DNA from: Photorhabdus laumondii subsp. laumondii
Lineage (GTDB): Bacteria; Pseudomonadota; Gammaproteobacteria; Enterobacterales; Enterobacteriaceae
Direction of reading: 5' to 3'
Assembly: GCF_003343245.1 (NCBI RefSeq)
Contig: NZ_CP024901.1
Location: 806,001 to 870,000, forward strand
Length of the DNA stretch: 64,000 nt
The notes beneath the pieces are model-generated. The model did not search any database. It was not told where the DNA came from and saw only the letters and a program-made list of their open reading frames with translations. The translations under genes and the position numbers were made by a program. Shown here in pieces: positions 10,913-22,631 of this stretch (position 1 is its first letter; every line of letters starts with the position of its first letter).

Positions 10913-12325
10913 GTGGATTACTTACCGATATTTGTTGAGCTGAAAGGGCGGCTTGTATTACTTGTCGGTGGTGGAGAGGTGGCCGCACGTAAGGCGACTC
11001 TACTACTACGGGCAGGTGCATTATTACAGGTTGTCGCGCCTGAATTGTGCTCTGAATTACAACAGCGTTATCAAGCTGGTGAGTTGGAATGGTATCAGGG
11101 AGAGTTCCAACCTGAATATCTTGATGGCATCTTTTTAGTTATTGCTGCGACTGATGATCGTATTCTAAATCATCAGGTTTTTTCTGAAGCTGATAAGCGC
11201 AGTATTTTGGTCAATGTCGTTGATGATCAAGTTCATTGCTCATTTATTTTTCCATCAATTATTGACCGTTCTCCGGTTTTGGTGGCGATCTCATCAGCGG
11301 GAAAAGCGCCGGTATTAGCGCGTTTAATCCGGGAGAAACTGGAGGCATTACTACCTTCCAGTCTTGGTACGATGGCAAAAATCGCCGGGAAGTGGCGTGA
11401 GCGAGTAAAACAGCGATTAACTTCCATGCGCCAGCGTCGTTCTTTTTGGGAACAGGCTTTCAATGGTCGTTTCGCTATGTTGGTTGCAAACGGTCAAATC
11501 CAGCAGGCGGAAAAACAGCTTGAGCAACAACTAGAACAGTCTGATTTGCAGGGAGAACTGGCTCTGGTTGGGGCTGGTCCTGGTGATCCGGGATTACTGA
11601 CGCTAAAGGGATTGCAGGTTATTCAGCAGGCTGATGTGGTGCTTTATGATCATCTGGTCAGCAGTGATGTACTGGATTTGATTCGCCGTGATGCAGATAA
11701 AATTTGCGTTGGCAAAAGAGCGGGTAATCACTCTGTTTCTCAGGAGGAGACTAACCGATTGATAGTGAAATTTGCCAGACAGGGGAAAAAAGTCGTTCGT
11801 CTTAAAGGCGGTGATCCCTTTATTTTTGGCCGTGGTGGTGAGGAATTACAGGTTGCAGCATCAGCAGGCATTCCTTTTCAGGTTGTACCGGGAATTACTG
11901 CCGCCATCGGAGCGACGGCTTACGCGGGTATTCCTTTGACTCACAGGGAACACTCACAGAGTATCACTTTTATTACAGGTCATTGCCGAGAAAAGGGGAA
12001 TGAGCTGGATTGGCCGGCTTTAGCCAGAGGTCATCAGACTCTGGTGATTTATATGGGGACGGTCAAAGCCGCCTTGATAAGTCATCAATTAATTTTACAT
12101 GGGCGAGCGGAAGATACACCGGTAGCCGTCATTGGTTGTGGTACTCGTTTAGAGCAGCAAGTGTTAACCGGCACTTTGCTTGAACTGGAACAGTTAGCAC
12201 AGCAGGCCCCGTCGCCGGCCTTACTAGTGGTGGGAGAGGTGGCTCAACTTCACCATCAGATAGCTTGGTTTGGGCAGCAATCTATTGCCAAGATAAGCCG
12301 TCCGGCAGTAGTCGATTTTGCATAA
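10913..12325 (+). CDS. cysG: siroheme synthase (multifunctional)
   Basis: CysG makes siroheme, the cofactor of CysI, from uroporphyrinogen III. The N-terminal half is the precorrin-2 dehydrogenase/sirohydrochlorin ferrochelatase ([16 protein letters not shown] near 18; [16 protein letters not shown] near 104). The C-terminal half is uroporphyrinogen-III methyltransferase ([16 protein letters not shown] near 218; [15 protein letters not shown] near 301). Length 470 is close to E. coli CysG (457). The start is GTG at 10913 ([10 protein letters not shown]), preceded by aaggg. The gene heads cysGDNC. Confidence 0.95.
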   Translation: MDYLPIFVELKGRLVLLVGGGEVAARKATLLLRAGALLQVVAPELCSELQQRYQAGELEWYQGEFQPEYLDGIFLVIAATDDRILNHQVFSEADKRSILVNVVDDQVHCSFIFPSIIDRSPVLVAISSAGKAPVLARLIREKLEALLPSSLGTMAKIAGKWRERVKQRLTSMRQRRSFWEQAFNGRFAMLVANGQIQQAEKQLEQQLEQSDLQGELALVGAGPGDPGLLTLKGLQVIQQADVVLYDHLVSSDVLDLIRRDADKICVGKRAGNHSVSQEETNRLIVKFARQGKKVVRLKGGDPFIFGRGGEELQVAASAGIPFQVVPGITAAIGATAYAGIPLTHREHSQSITFITGHCREKGNELDWPALARGHQTLVIYMGTVKAALISHQLILHGRAEDTPVAVIGCGTRLEQQVLTGTLLELEQLAQQAPSPALLVVGEVAQLHHQIAWFGQQSIAKISRPAVVDFA

Positions 12326-12334
12326 GGAGTTGTA

Positions 12335-13243
12335 ATGGATGAGAAAAGATTGACACACTTGCAGCAACTTGAAGCTGAAAGTATTCATATTATACGGGAA
12401 GTGGCCGCCGAGTTTGAAAACCCGGTGATGCTTTACTCTATCGGTAAAGATTCTTCGGTCATGCTTCATCTTGCACGCAAGGCGTTCTATCCGGGAACAT
12501 TGCCATTTCCTTTGCTGCATGTGGACACGGGATGGAAATTTCGTGAAATGTACGAATTTCGTGATCGTACTGCGAAGAATTACGGCTTTGAACTGTTGGT
12601 GCATCGTAACCTGCAAGGGGAAGCAATGGGAATTAATCCATTTGTGCATGGTAGTGCCAAACATACTGACATCATGAAAACGGAAGGGTTAAAGCAGGCA
12701 CTGGATAAATATGGTTTTGATGCTGCTTTCGGCGGCGCTCGTCGTGATGAGGAGAAATCGCGGGCTAAGGAGCGGATCTATTCTTTCCGAGATCGCTCAC
12801 ATCGTTGGGACCCTAAAAACCAGCGTCCTGAATTGTGGCGCAATTACAACGGCCAGATTAACAAAGGTGAAAGTATTCGCGTATTCCCATTGTCTAATTG
12901 GACTGAATTGGATGTCTGGCAATATATCTATTTGGAGCAAATTGATATTGTTCCTCTTTATTTTGCCAAATTACGTCCGGTATTGGAGCGTGAGGGGACG
13001 CTGATTATGGTTGATGACAATCGGATCGATCTGAAACCGGGCGAGGTTATCAGCCAGCGCAAAGTTCGTTTCCGTACTCTCGGTTGTTGGCCGCTGACGG
13101 GTGCAGTGAAATCTGATGCTGAAACATTGCCGGAAATTATTGAAGAGATGCTGATATCGACGACAAGTGAACGGCAAGGGCGGCTGATTGATAGTGATCA
13201 ATCTGCTTCTATGGAACTGAAAAAACGTCAAGGTTATTTCTAA
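12335..13243 (+). CDS. cysD: sulfate adenylyltransferase subunit 2
   Basis: CysD is the catalytic subunit of ATP sulfurylase, which adenylates sulfate to APS with the GTPase CysN. The PP-loop motif [16 protein letters not shown] is near residue 32, and the family motifs [16 protein letters not shown] and [17 protein letters not shown] follow. Length 302 equals E. coli CysD. It starts 9 nt after cysG with an aaggag ribosome-binding site and is followed 11 nt later by cysN, so the genes are one operon. Confidence 0.97.
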   Translation: MDEKRLTHLQQLEAESIHIIREVAAEFENPVMLYSIGKDSSVMLHLARKAFYPGTLPFPLLHVDTGWKFREMYEFRDRTAKNYGFELLVHRNLQGEAMGINPFVHGSAKHTDIMKTEGLKQALDKYGFDAAFGGARRDEEKSRAKERIYSFRDRSHRWDPKNQRPELWRNYNGQINKGESIRVFPLSNWTELDVWQYIYLEQIDIVPLYFAKLRPVLEREGTLIMVDDNRIDLKPGEVISQRKVRFRTLGCWPLTGAVKSDAETLPEIIEEMLISTTSERQGRLIDSDQSASMELKKRQGYF

Positions 13244-13254
13244 GGAGAACAACC

Positions 13255-14697
13255 ATGTCAGCGCTTGCACAGAATGAAACCATTGCTCATCAAATTAAAC
13301 AACAGGGCGGTGTGGAAGCTTATCTGCACGCTCAACAAGAGAAAGGATTACTGCGTTTCCTGACGTGTGGCAGCGTGGATGATGGCAAAAGTACTCTGAT
13401 TGGACGCTTGTTACATGATACCCGTCAGATCTACGAAGATCAGCTTTCAACATTGCAGAATGACAGTAAACGTATCGGTACCCAGGGTGAAAAATTAGAT
13501 CTGGCTTTATTGGTGGATGGTCTTGCTGCGGAGCGCGAGCAGGGTATCACCATTGATGTGGCTTATCGCTATTTTTCCACAGAAAAACGTAAATTTATCA
13601 TTGCTGATACGCCGGGACATGAGCAGTACACCCGTAATATGGCAACGGGGGCATCGACCTGTGATCTCTCTATTCTGTTGATTGATGCGCGTAAAGGTGT
13701 TCAGGAGCAGACCCGTCGTCACAGTTTTATCAGTACATTGTTAGGTATTCGCCATTTGGTGGTCGCGGTGAATAAAATGGATCTGATGGAATATCGTCAG
13801 GAGGTTTTTAATCAGATCAAACAGGATTATATGAATTTCGCTGGCCAATTGCCGACAAATTTGGACGTTCATTTTGTCCCAATCTCGGCACTTGATGGCG
13901 ATAATATCGTCACTATAAGTCGTAATATGGATTGGTATGAAGGGCCAACGTTGTTGGATATCCTTGAAACAGTTGATGTAAAGAAGGAAGCCTCGAAGCA
14001 GTTACTGCGTTTCCCGGTACAGTATGTTAGCCGGCCTGATCTCGATTTTCGTGGTTACAGTGGCACACTTTCATCTGGGATTTTACGTAAAGGGCAGAAA
14101 GTTAAAGTCATGCCATCGGGTATCTGCTCACAGGTGGAGCGGATTGTGACTTTTGATGGTGATTTGGATTTTGCTGTTCCGGGTGAAGCCATTACGGTGG
14201 TGCTGAAAGACGAAATTGATATCAGTCGAGGTGATCTGCTGATTTCTGCCGATGATGAGATGATGGTTACCCGGCATGCACTGGTGGATGTGGTATGGAT
14301 GTCTGAACAGCCTTTGGTGCAGGGGCAGAACCTTGATATTAAAGTGGCGGGTAAAAAGAGCCGTGGGAAAGTTGAGAACATTCAATATCAAGTGGATATT
14401 ACTCACCTGACACAACGGGTGGCTGTTGATTTACCATTAAATGCCATCGGATCGGTGGAATTTTCTTTTGAAGAGCCATTAATGCTCGATAGCTATCAGC
14501 AAAATAGCGACACTGGCGGCATTATCTTGGTCGATCGACTGACTAATGTCACTGTTGGTGCAGGGTTGGTACGTGAAATTCAGACAGACGTTTATGAAGG
14601 GCCAAAAGAATTCAGCGAATTTGAACTGGAATTGAATCGGTTGATTCGTCGTCATTTCCCTCATTGGGGAGCCAGAGATTTACTGGGAGGTAAATAA
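13255..14697 (+). CDS. cysN: sulfate adenylyltransferase subunit 1 (GTPase)
   Basis: CysN is the EF-Tu-like GTPase that drives APS synthesis by CysD. The GTPase motifs are all visible: P-loop [15 protein letters not shown] near 39, [12 protein letters not shown] near 118 and NKMD near 173, followed by two beta-barrel domains. The 480-residue length fits the family (475). A strong aaggagaa ribosome-binding site precedes the ATG. Confidence 0.97.
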   Translation: MSALAQNETIAHQIKQQGGVEAYLHAQQEKGLLRFLTCGSVDDGKSTLIGRLLHDTRQIYEDQLSTLQNDSKRIGTQGEKLDLALLVDGLAAEREQGITIDVAYRYFSTEKRKFIIADTPGHEQYTRNMATGASTCDLSILLIDARKGVQEQTRRHSFISTLLGIRHLVVAVNKMDLMEYRQEVFNQIKQDYMNFAGQLPTNLDVHFVPISALDGDNIVTISRNMDWYEGPTLLDILETVDVKKEASKQLLRFPVQYVSRPDLDFRGYSGTLSSGILRKGQKVKVMPSGICSQVERIVTFDGDLDFAVPGEAITVVLKDEIDISRGDLLISADDEMMVTRHALVDVVWMSEQPLVQGQNLDIKVAGKKSRGKVENIQYQVDITHLTQRVAVDLPLNAIGSVEFSFEEPLMLDSYQQNSDTGGIILVDRLTNVTVGAGLVREIQTDVYEGPKEFSEFELELNRLIRRHFPHWGARDLLGGK

Positions 14698-14698
14698 A

Positions 14699-15331
14699 TT
14701 GGCTGACATTGAAAATCTGCCATTAGAAAATGTTGTCTGGCATCCACATCAACTGACCAGAGCGCAGCGGGAGGTTGAAAATGGACATCCTGCATTGGTT
14801 ATTTGGTTCACTGGTTTATCGGGTTCAGGGAAATCCACTGTGGCTGGGGCCTTAGAGCAGGCCCTGTTTCAACGGGGAATAAAAACTTATTTGCTTGATG
14901 GCGATAACTTGCGTCACGGCCTTTGTCGTGATTTGGGTTTTTCCGAACAGGATAGGCAGGAAAATATCCGCCGTGTGGGTGAAGTTGCCAGTTTGATGGT
15001 CGATGCGGGTTTAGTCGTGCTGACGGCTTTTATCTCCCCTTATAAAGCAGAGCGGAAAAAGGTTCGTGAACTGTTGGAACCGGGGCAATTTATTGAAGTT
15101 TTTGTCGATACACCACTGGAAATTTGTGAATCCCGTGATCCGAAAGGATTGTACAAAAAAGCCCGTGCTGGTGAAATTCGTCATTTCACGGGGATTGATT
15201 CAGTCTATGAGGTTCCCGATAGCCCGGAGATTTATCTTCCAGGCCAGCAATCCGTTGAAACCTCCGTGACTCAGTTGCTGGTGGAATTGAAAAAGAGCGG
15301 CATTATACGCTCAAGGATTCATCACGGATAA
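14699..15331 (+). CDS. cysC: adenylylsulfate (APS) kinase
   Basis: CysC phosphorylates APS to PAPS, the CysH substrate. The P-loop is [16 protein letters not shown] near residue 38; [30 protein letters not shown] and [14 protein letters not shown] are family signatures. The start appears to be TTG at 14699, one base after the cysN stop, with gggagg 8 nt upstream; the first ATG would cut off the conserved N-terminal ENVVWHPH segment. Length 210 is near E. coli CysC (201). Confidence 0.95.
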   Translation: MADIENLPLENVVWHPHQLTRAQREVENGHPALVIWFTGLSGSGKSTVAGALEQALFQRGIKTYLLDGDNLRHGLCRDLGFSEQDRQENIRRVGEVASLMVDAGLVVLTAFISPYKAERKKVRELLEPGQFIEVFVDTPLEICESRDPKGLYKKARAGEIRHFTGIDSVYEVPDSPEIYLPGQQSVETSVTQLLVELKKSGIIRSRIHHG

Positions 15332-15477
15332 CGTCAACAAAAAGCACATTATTGCGTTTTCAGTGATGTGCTTGTGTAAAATAGCTTCATTCAACTATTT
15401 TTCTCCTACCCTGTTTTGTGATAGTGGCGTCATTCTTTGAGTTATGGGATGATTGACAGATATTTCAGGGGGCGGAA

Positions 15478-15798
15478 ATGGGTAAACTGACGCTACTATT
15501 ACTGGTTTTACTTGGATGGCTACAGTACTCACTGTGGCTGGGTAAAAACGGCATTCATGATTATGTGCGAGTTAAGAATGATGTTGCGATGCAAGAGCGT
15601 AATAACAGCAAACTTAAAGCGCGTAACGATCAGTTATCGGCGGAAATTGATGATCTTACGGGTGGACAGGAAGCCATCGAAGAGCGATCCCGTAGTGAAT
15701 TGGGTATGATCAAACCGGGTGAAACTTTCTATCGTTTAATCATTGATAAATCTAAAGAAAACACTTCGCGTCCCTCGACTCCAAATAATACTCAATAA
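15478..15798 (+). CDS. ftsB: cell division protein FtsB
   Basis: FtsB is a small bitopic inner-membrane protein of the FtsQLB divisome complex. The 106-residue protein has an N-terminal hydrophobic segment ([18 protein letters not shown]), then a coiled coil ([20 protein letters not shown]) and the conserved [17 protein letters not shown] gggggcgga ribosome-binding site precedes the ATG. ispD follows in 5 nt. Confidence 0.95.
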   Translation: MGKLTLLLLVLLGWLQYSLWLGKNGIHDYVRVKNDVAMQERNNSKLKARNDQLSAEIDDLTGGQEAIEERSRSELGMIKPGETFYRLIIDKSKENTSRPSTPNNTQ

Positions 15799-15803
15799 TT
15801 AAA

Positions 15804-16535
15804 ATGAACAATCTATTACTTCGTTCCAGTGCTGATATTATTGCTTTGGTACCAGCAGCGGGTATTGGTAGCCGAATGAATTCGGATTGCCCAAAGCAAT
15901 ACTTGTCTATTGCTGGAAAGACTATTATTGAGCACACCTTGTCTGCATTACTTGATCATCCTCGTATTCGGCATGTTGTGATTGTTTTAAATCCCACGGA
16001 CACACAGTTTCAATCTCTTGAGGTTGTATCAGATTCGCGTATTACTACGGTAACCGGTGGTGAACAGCGAGCAGATTCTGTGCTGGCTGGTTTAAATCAT
16101 CTGGCTCATGTGACTGGCAATGATAATTGTTGGGTTTTAGTGCATGATGCTGCCCGCCCTTGTTTACACCATGACGATCTTGACCGTTTGTTACAATTAG
16201 CAGAAGCCGATGAACAGGGAAATATGGCATGCGGTGGTATTCTGGCATCGCCGGTCCGCGATACGATGAAACGCGGACGGGTTGGTCAGATTATTGACCA
16301 TACAGTAGAACGGCAAGATCTCTGGCACGCACTGACACCGCAGTTTTTCCCATTGATGTTACTAAGGGATTGTTTATCAAAAGCACTTTCTCAACACGCT
16401 AATATTACAGATGAAGCTTCCGCACTGGAATATTGTGGTTATCAACCGGTGTTGGTTAACGGGCGTTCGGATAATATAAAAGTCACGTGCCCTGAGGATT
16501 TGGCATTGGCAGAATTTTATCTGTCTAGAAAATAA
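15804..16535 (+). CDS. ispD: 2-C-methyl-D-erythritol 4-phosphate cytidylyltransferase
   Basis: IspD transfers CMP from CTP to methylerythritol phosphate in the non-mevalonate isoprenoid pathway. The N-terminal nucleotide-binding motif [19 protein letters not shown], the central VHDAARPC and the C-terminal [20 protein letters not shown] are diagnostic. Length 243 fits the family. It is followed 13 nt later by ispF, the enzyme two steps on in the pathway. Confidence 0.96.
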   Translation: MNNLLLRSSADIIALVPAAGIGSRMNSDCPKQYLSIAGKTIIEHTLSALLDHPRIRHVVIVLNPTDTQFQSLEVVSDSRITTVTGGEQRADSVLAGLNHLAHVTGNDNCWVLVHDAARPCLHHDDLDRLLQLAEADEQGNMACGGILASPVRDTMKRGRVGQIIDHTVERQDLWHALTPQFFPLMLLRDCLSKALSQHANITDEASALEYCGYQPVLVNGRSDNIKVTCPEDLALAEFYLSRK

Positions 16536-16548
16536 AGGAACAGGCATC

Positions 16549-17022
16549 ATGAGGATCGGACACGGTTTCGATGTACATAAATTTGGTGGTGAAGGGCCGA
16601 TTATTATCGGCGGTGTTCGTATTCCTTATGAACAAGGGTTGTTGGCGCATTCCGATGGTGATGTTGCTCTCCATGCGGCAACGGACGCTTTGTTAGGTGC
16701 TGCGGCATTGGGCGATATCGGGAAATTATTCCCAGACACTGATCCGGCGTTTAAAGGGGTGGATAGCCGTAAATTATTGCGCGAAGCCTACTCACGTATC
16801 AGAGAAAAGGGCTATCGGATTGGCAATCTGGATATTACGATTATCGCTCAAGCACCTAAAATGTTGCCGCATATCCCACAAATGAGAGTCAATCTGGCAG
16901 AAGATCTGCAATGTCACATTGATGATATCAATGTTAAAGCCACAACTACCGAGAAATTGGGATTTGTTGGGCGTAAAGAAGGTATTGCTTGCGAAGCGGT
17001 TGCTTTGCTGGTTAAGGAATAA
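16549..17022 (+). CDS. ispF: 2-C-methyl-D-erythritol 2,4-cyclodiphosphate synthase
   Basis: IspF cyclises CDP-methylerythritol phosphate. The metal-binding GHGFDVHKF at the N-terminus, [21 protein letters not shown] near residue 31, and [19 protein letters not shown] near the C-terminus are conserved. The 157-residue length is typical. aaaggaaca precedes the ATG. truD begins 3 nt after the stop. Confidence 0.97.
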   Translation: MRIGHGFDVHKFGGEGPIIIGGVRIPYEQGLLAHSDGDVALHAATDALLGAAALGDIGKLFPDTDPAFKGVDSRKLLREAYSRIREKGYRIGNLDITIIAQAPKMLPHIPQMRVNLAEDLQCHIDDINVKATTTEKLGFVGRKEGIACEAVALLVKE

Positions 17023-17025
17023 TTG

Positions 17026-18075
17026 ATGGTATTGGCTGAATTAAATTGGCTGTATGGGCAACCAGAAGCGACGGGGATATTAAAGGCTTCGCCGGAAGAT
17101 TTTATTGTCTGTGAAGATTTGGGATTTTCTCCAGATGGAGAAGGTGAGCACTTAATGGTGCATATTCGTAAAACGGGTTGTAATACCCAATTTGTTGCAG
17201 ATAGCCTTGCTCGTTTCGCTGGTATACCGTCTAGATCGGTCAGTTATGCTGGCTTAAAAGACCGTCATGCCGTGACAGAACAGTGGTTTTGTTTGCACTT
17301 ACCGGGCAAACAGGAACCTGATTTTGCCTCGTTTCAGCTTGAGGGATGTGAAATTCTGACGACAGCCCGTCAGAAACGTAAACTACGCATTGGCGCATTG
17401 AAAGGAAACTCATTTACGCTGATTTTGCGGGAAATCAGTCATCACCAATTGGTTGAAAACAGATTACGGCTGATTCAGCAAGGTGGCGTGCCTAACTATT
17501 TTGGTGAACAGCGTTTTGGTCGGGATGGGCAGAATCTGATTCAAGCGCAGCGTTGGGCGAATAATGAAATCCGAGTAAAAGAGAGAAGTAAACGCAGTTT
17601 TTATCTGTCAGCGAGTCGTAGTGCTATGTTTAATGCGGTAGCCAGTGCGCGGATTGCTCTGAAACAGCAACAACAGGTAATAAAGGGTGACGCCCTACAA
17701 TTAACAGGGCGTGGTAGTTGGTTTGTTGCTGACGAAACTGAATTGCCTTTATTGCAACAGCGGGTGATCGATGGAGAATTACAAATAACTGCACCGCTGC
17801 CTGGTGACGGTGAATTGGGAACACAGCACCAAGCTGCGGATTTTGAACGACAATATTTGCAGCCTTATGAATCGTTGTGGGAACTTATCAAGCGTGAAAG
17901 GGTGGAGGGTTGCCGTAGGGCGATTCTGGTGCAGCCTCAGAATCTGAGTTGGCAATGGCAAGATAATGACACGGTGAAAATCAGTTTCTGGTTACCCGCT
18001 GGCAGTTTTGCTACCAGTGTGGTCAGGGAAATTATCAATCAGGATCAAAATAATGTTACGAATATTGTTGAGTAA
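17026..18075 (+). CDS. truD: tRNA pseudouridine(13) synthase
   Basis: TruD makes pseudouridine at position 13 of tRNA-Glu. The catalytic aspartate lies in [15 protein letters not shown] near residue 80; [17 protein letters not shown] and [13 protein letters not shown] are further family motifs. The ATG at 17026 is preferred over the TTG at 17023. The end overlaps surE by 23 nt, as in other enterobacteria. Confidence 0.96.
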   Translation: MVLAELNWLYGQPEATGILKASPEDFIVCEDLGFSPDGEGEHLMVHIRKTGCNTQFVADSLARFAGIPSRSVSYAGLKDRHAVTEQWFCLHLPGKQEPDFASFQLEGCEILTTARQKRKLRIGALKGNSFTLILREISHHQLVENRLRLIQQGGVPNYFGEQRFGRDGQNLIQAQRWANNEIRVKERSKRSFYLSASRSAMFNAVASARIALKQQQQVIKGDALQLTGRGSWFVADETELPLLQQRVIDGELQITAPLPGDGELGTQHQAADFERQYLQPYESLWELIKRERVEGCRRAILVQPQNLSWQWQDNDTVKISFWLPAGSFATSVVREIINQDQNNVTNIVE

Positions 18076-18817
18076 TGATGATGGTGTAACTGCACCAGGG
18101 ATTCAGGTTTTAGCAGCAGCATTGCGAGAAAATTATCATGTGCAGGTTGTTGCACCTGATCGTAATCGGAGTGGTGCATCTAACGCATTGACCCTTGATC
18201 GTTCATTAAGTGTTAATACGCTGGAGAATGGTGACATTTCGGTATTGGGTGGTACACCAACAGATTGTGTCTATCTCGGTGTTAATCGGCTGGTTCTTCC
18301 GCGTCCTGAGATCGTTGTTTCTGGTATTAATCGCGGCCCCAACCTTGGCGATGATGTAATTTATTCCGGAACGGTTGCGGCGGCAATGGAAGGCCGCCAT
18401 CTGGGGTTGCCGGCATTGGCTATTTCACTGAATGGTGAATTGCATTACCAAACAGCGGCAGAAATCACCTGTCGTTTGCTACAAATGCTACAAACAACGC
18501 CGTTGAGGGCGGGTAATATTTTAAATGTGAATGTTCCTGATCTGCCACTTGAGCACATTAAAGGTTTTCGGGTAACACGTTGTGGTAGCCGCCATGCCGC
18601 GGAAGAAGTTTATTCTATGCAAGATCCGAAAGGCAACATGCTTTACTGGTTGGGGCCACCGGGAGATAAACATGATGCTGGCCCTGAAACAGATTTTGCG
18701 GCGGTGGAACAGGGATATGTCTCTATTACGCCATTACAGGTAGATCTGACTGCGTATAAAGCGCAGGCGTTAGTAAGAGATTGGTTAGCTAAAGCTGAGG
18801 TTGATGGAGAATGCTGA
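18053..18817 (+). CDS. surE: 5'/3'-nucleotidase SurE
   Basis: SurE is a metal-dependent nucleotidase and exopolyphosphatase. The N-terminal [14 protein letters not shown] carries the metal-binding aspartate pair; [21 protein letters not shown] and GTPTDCV are family signatures. The ATG at 18053 gives [11 protein letters not shown], matching the family, whereas upstream in-frame ATGs lie inside truD. Length is 254. The next gene overlaps by 7 nt. Confidence 0.96.
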   Translation: MLRILLSNDDGVTAPGIQVLAAALRENYHVQVVAPDRNRSGASNALTLDRSLSVNTLENGDISVLGGTPTDCVYLGVNRLVLPRPEIVVSGINRGPNLGDDVIYSGTVAAAMEGRHLGLPALAISLNGELHYQTAAEITCRLLQMLQTTPLRAGNILNVNVPDLPLEHIKGFRVTRCGSRHAAEEVYSMQDPKGNMLYWLGPPGDKHDAGPETDFAAVEQGYVSITPLQVDLTAYKAQALVRDWLAKAEVDGEC

Positions 18818-19437
18818 GTCGGGCAATGAAAAATTTGCTGACACAATTACGCCAGCAGGGAATAGAAGATGAACGTTTACTGGCCGCCATTTCTGCTGTG
18901 CCTAGAGAACGTTTTGTCGATGAAGCACTGGCACATAAAGCGTATGAAAATACGGCTTTGCCTATTGGTTATGGGCAAACGATTTCTCAGCCTTATATTG
19001 TTGCCCGTATGACTGAACTGCTTCAATTAACACCAGATGCTAAGATTTTGGAAATTGGTACCGGCTCTGGTTATCAGACAGCAATATTAGCGCATTTGGT
19101 CAAACATGTTTTCTCGGTAGAACGGATCAAGGGCTTACAGTGGCAGGCTAAACGGCGGTTGAAACAGCTCGATTTGCATAATGTTTCAACCCGACATGGA
19201 GATGGTTGGCAAGGATGGCCGTCGCGTGGGTTATTTGATGCTATTATTGTGACCGCAGCGCCTCCGTATATCCCACAAGAATTGATGCTTCAGCTTACTG
19301 ATGGTGGAGTGATGGTTTTGCCCGTTGGCGAGCATACACAAATTCTTAAATCCGTGAAACGTCATGGCAATGGTTTTCATAGTGAAGTGATCGAAGCTGT
19401 GCGCTTTGTGCCTCTTGTGCAAGGGGAACTGGCTTAA
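18811..19437 (+). CDS. pcm: protein-L-isoaspartate O-methyltransferase
   Basis: Pcm methylates isoaspartyl residues to start protein repair. The SAM-binding motif [15 protein letters not shown] is near residue 80, preceded by [27 protein letters not shown] and [12 protein letters not shown] close the protein as in E. coli. Length 208 equals the E. coli protein. It overlaps surE by 7 nt. The surE-pcm-nlpD-rpoS order is conserved in enterobacteria. Confidence 0.97.
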   Translation: MLSRAMKNLLTQLRQQGIEDERLLAAISAVPRERFVDEALAHKAYENTALPIGYGQTISQPYIVARMTELLQLTPDAKILEIGTGSGYQTAILAHLVKHVFSVERIKGLQWQAKRRLKQLDLHNVSTRHGDGWQGWPSRGLFDAIIVTAAPPYIPQELMLQLTDGGVMVLPVGEHTQILKSVKRHGNGFHSEVIEAVRFVPLVQGELA

Positions 19438-19588
19438 ATTCATAGTCTATTGCAACTATTTTTCAATTAATGGTTATATTTGCTTTAATAAGCGAAATTA
19501 TTTTCGTTTTGAGATTTTTGTGGTTATGTATAACCTTTAAGAATTATTAATTTTTACGCTTATCTTTGCCGTTATGGGGGAAGGAAAT

Positions 19589-20584
19589 ATGAATTCGGGA
19601 AGCCCAATGAAAAAAATACAGCGGATTGTAACGTGTTTATTGATGGGAGTCTGGTTAGTCGGCTGTACAAATACACCAACTCGCCCTGCACCTATCACTA
19701 GTATTGATCAAAAACAAAACAGCGGGAGTCGTTATCCGGTAATATCTTCCGGCAATTCTGCTGTATCTACGCCAATGCCATCTTCACCTTCGTCAATGGG
19801 TGCGGCTGATAGCAATTTGCAGGGGAGAATCGTTTATAACCGTGATTATGACAGTATTCCTAAAGGTAGCTATAACGGCAATACTTATACAGTCAAACAT
19901 GGTGATACTCTGTTCTATATTGCTTGGATCACAGGGAGTGATTTTCGTGATCTTGCGAGCAAAAATAATATTTCAGAACCTTACAGTTTGACGGTGGGGC
20001 AGACTTTGAGGACCGGTAGTAGCGGGATGTTAACCACTTATAACCATAATCAAATTCAAACAACCCTGGTTGATTCTCAATCAACTAATGCGTATCCTGC
20101 AAATTCCGGGAAGCAAAAGAGTGTAAAAATGTTGCCAAGGGCAACTACGTCAACAGTAAGCAATACGTATTTAGAATCACCGACGACAACCGCAAGCAGC
20201 GGAAACAGCGCTGTCAGCAGTTGGATGTGGCCGGCTGAAGGTAAAATGATTGAGAGTTTCTCTGATACCCAAGGGGGTAACAAAGGGATTGATATCGCAG
20301 GTAGCAGGGGCCAGTCAGTATTTGCAACAGCAGGTGGTCGAGTTGTCTACGCCGGAAACGCCTTACGTGGATATGGAAATCTAATAATTATAAAACATAA
20401 CGATGACTACCTGAGTGCCTATGCTCATAACGATACAATGCTGGTTCGTGAGCAACAGGACATCAAGGCGGGGCAAAAAATTGCCACTATGGGTAGCACG
20501 GGTACCAGTTCTGTAAGATTACACTTTGAAATTCGTTACAAGGGAAAATCCGTAAACCCGCTGCGTTATCTTCCGCAGCGATAA
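19589..20584 (+). CDS. nlpD: murein hydrolase activator NlpD
   Basis: NlpD is an outer-membrane lipoprotein that activates the amidase AmiC at the septum. The signal peptide ends in a lipobox (VWLVGC, with the lipidated cysteine near residue 27). A LysM domain ([17 protein letters not shown]) and a low-complexity Ser/Thr/Asn-rich linker follow, then a C-terminal LytM/M23 domain ([20 protein letters not shown] ... [17 protein letters not shown]). That domain is degenerate in NlpD and activates rather than cleaves. I chose the ATG at 19589 because gggggaagg precedes it. The main rpoS promoter lies within nlpD in E. coli. Confidence 0.94.
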   Translation: MNSGSPMKKIQRIVTCLLMGVWLVGCTNTPTRPAPITSIDQKQNSGSRYPVISSGNSAVSTPMPSSPSSMGAADSNLQGRIVYNRDYDSIPKGSYNGNTYTVKHGDTLFYIAWITGSDFRDLASKNNISEPYSLTVGQTLRTGSSGMLTTYNHNQIQTTLVDSQSTNAYPANSGKQKSVKMLPRATTSTVSNTYLESPTTTASSGNSAVSSWMWPAEGKMIESFSDTQGGNKGIDIAGSRGQSVFATAGGRVVYAGNALRGYGNLIIIKHNDDYLSAYAHNDTMLVREQQDIKAGQKIATMGSTGTSSVRLHFEIRYKGKSVNPLRYLPQR

Positions 20585-20635
20585 ACTGGGCAGAATGCTG
20601 AATTCTGCCTGCATTATCATGGGTAGGGGCAGCTT

Positions 20636-21634
20636 ATGAGCCAAAATACGCTGAAAGTTAACGAGTTGTATGATGATGCGGATTTAGATGAAAGTGGTAT
20701 TGAAGCTGACGACTTCGATGAGAAATTATTGAAGAACGATGGGGATGATCTAACTGATTTTGAGAATGATTTAGATGTATTGCAGGGCATGAGCCAGCGG
20801 GTTCTTGATGCAACACAGCTTTATCTCGGCGAAATTGGTTTTTCTCCTTTGCTGACGGCGGAAGAAGAGGTTTTTTTCGCAAGGCGGGCATTACGTGGTG
20901 ATGTTCTGGCCCGCCAGAGAATGATCGAAAGCAACTTGCGATTGGTTGTCAAAATTTCTCGTCGTTATAGTAATAGAGGCTTAGCTCTTCTTGATTTGAT
21001 TGAAGAAGGTAATCTTGGCCTTATTCGTGCTGTTGAAAAATTTGACCCGGAGCGCGGGTTCAGGTTTTCTACCTATGCAACATGGTGGATTCGGCAAACC
21101 ATTGAACGGGCGATTATGAATCAAACCCGTACTATTCGGTTGCCAATCCATATTGTTAAAGAGCTCAACGTCTACTTGCGTACAGCAAGAGAACTTGCCC
21201 ATAAATTGGATCATGAACCTAGCCCGGAAGAGATAGCAGAGCAACTGGATAAACCAGTTGATGACGTAAGCCGTATGTTGCGATTGAATGAACGTATCAT
21301 TTCGGTTGATACCCCCATTAGCGGTGATTCTGATAAAGCCCTATTGGATGTTTTATCGGATGAGAATGAAACCGGGCCGGAGGGAACAACACAAGAAGAC
21401 GATATGAAAAAGAGTATCGTCAAATGGCTGTTTGAGTTGAATTCGAAGCAACGTGAAGTATTAGCGCGTCGTTTTGGTCTTTTGGGATATGAGGCTGAAA
21501 CGCTGGAAGATGTGGGCAAAGAGATTGGTTTGACAAGGGAAAGAGTGCGTCAGATCCAGGTCGAAGGTTTGCGACGTCTGAAAGATATTATGCAAACTCA
21601 AGGTTTGAATATTGAAGCGTTATTCCGTACTTAA
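20636..21634 (+). CDS. rpoS: RNA polymerase sigma factor RpoS
   Basis: RpoS is the general stress/stationary-phase sigma factor. The 332-residue protein has an acidic N-terminus, then sigma70 regions 1.2 to 4: [37 protein letters not shown], the region-2 core [17 protein letters not shown], and the region-4 helix-turn-helix [20 protein letters not shown]. It follows nlpD by 51 nt, a gap containing a short cagaat/attctg stem. Confidence 0.97.
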   Translation: MSQNTLKVNELYDDADLDESGIEADDFDEKLLKNDGDDLTDFENDLDVLQGMSQRVLDATQLYLGEIGFSPLLTAEEEVFFARRALRGDVLARQRMIESNLRLVVKISRRYSNRGLALLDLIEEGNLGLIRAVEKFDPERGFRFSTYATWWIRQTIERAIMNQTRTIRLPIHIVKELNVYLRTARELAHKLDHEPSPEEIAEQLDKPVDDVSRMLRLNERIISVDTPISGDSDKALLDVLSDENETGPEGTTQEDDMKKSIVKWLFELNSKQREVLARRFGLLGYEAETLEDVGKEIGLTRERVRQIQVEGLRRLKDIMQTQGLNIEALFRT

Positions 21635-22357
21635 TTGTTGAATAGTTTGGCTACTTGGGTTCTGAAGAGCTGTTGTCCCTGCTTTTGCATTGTTGATGCT
21701 TGGTATTATCAGGTTCTTCAGTACCCGGTAGGATTCTCCTAATTTTGTCTTAGATGATGATAGTAAATTTCAATCAAAGATTTCTGATACTTAAATTGCA
21801 GTGATGTGATTAACGCCCCTTTTTTGACTCCTTTCCTGATTTCCTTTGTCGGGAAGTTGTGTGGTGAATTGTGTTAATTAGTGCCCTGATTTGCGCTAGC
21901 AATGATGCCAGTTATTCAAACAGGTCAAACATTCATGCGGGGCATTATTCACAATGCTCCCGTAAGGCAGGTGTATACGAAAAAATGGGACAAATTTTTG
22001 AGAAAATTGTTGGTGGGCTACACGTTCTGTGTCAGCTATTTTGGTGAAAAAATGAAGATGATTTTATTATCAGTGCGACAAATTGCGGTGAACCCTTCTA
22101 CTTAGTGGTTTTATCTGCCTCTCCAGAGATTCTATGCTCGATTGGTGGCAGTCCAGAGAGAGAAGGAAATCTAGTCTAAGTAGTTACCAGCCGACTTGAG
22201 GTTGCCCTTATGAACCTAAACGACGCGTCAATAAATTTAATCGAAAATAATTGAGAGTTGTGTCACAAGTCACTATTTTGATTACTATGCAAACTTAATA
22301 GTTTTAATAAAATTGACTGTATAATCTAAAGAAAAATTTTTCAATAAAGGATGCGGA
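21635..22357. other. 720-bp non-coding stretch after rpoS
   Basis: No convincing gene is seen. A 67-codon ORF at 21902-22105 has no ribosome-binding site and no recognisable protein character. There is no obvious intrinsic terminator directly behind rpoS. A small RNA or the eroded remains of a lost gene are possible, but nothing in the sequence establishes either. Confidence 0.4.
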
Positions 22358-22573
22358 ATGATATTTTTGTTATCACGAATCATTGATACCATTGTTTTTT
22401 TTCTATTATTTTTAACGGTTAGTTATTTTTTTATTTTAGATAAAAACGTAAAAAAAACACTAATTTCATCGGTGGCAAGTATTATTGTTTTTATTTTAGT
22501 TGATATTTTTTCTCCGTTGCTACTTTACTTTTTTTTAAATCTATCTGAGTTCCTATATTATGTCGTGCATTAA
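22358..22573 (+). CDS. small hydrophobic membrane protein, unknown function
   Basis: This 71-residue ORF has two strongly hydrophobic segments (IDTIVFFLLFLTVSYFFIL and ISSVASIIVFILVDIFSPLL) separated by the basic turn DKNVKKT, predicting a two-helix inner-membrane protein. aaaggatg precedes the ATG at good spacing, which supports translation. I do not recognise the family. It lies between rpoS and an IS element. Confidence 0.5.
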   Translation: MIFLLSRIIDTIVFFLLFLTVSYFFILDKNVKKTLISSVASIIVFILVDIFSPLLLYFFLNLSEFLYYVVH

Positions 22574-22631
22574 ATGCACGACAGTAAATATCTGCTATTG
22601 TTTATCAATTAGTGGCTTGATTTTATTATCA

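Noticed and set aside
21902..22105. 67-codon ORF after rpoS
   Set aside because: No ribosome-binding site, no recognisable domain and an unusual composition; not annotated as a gene.
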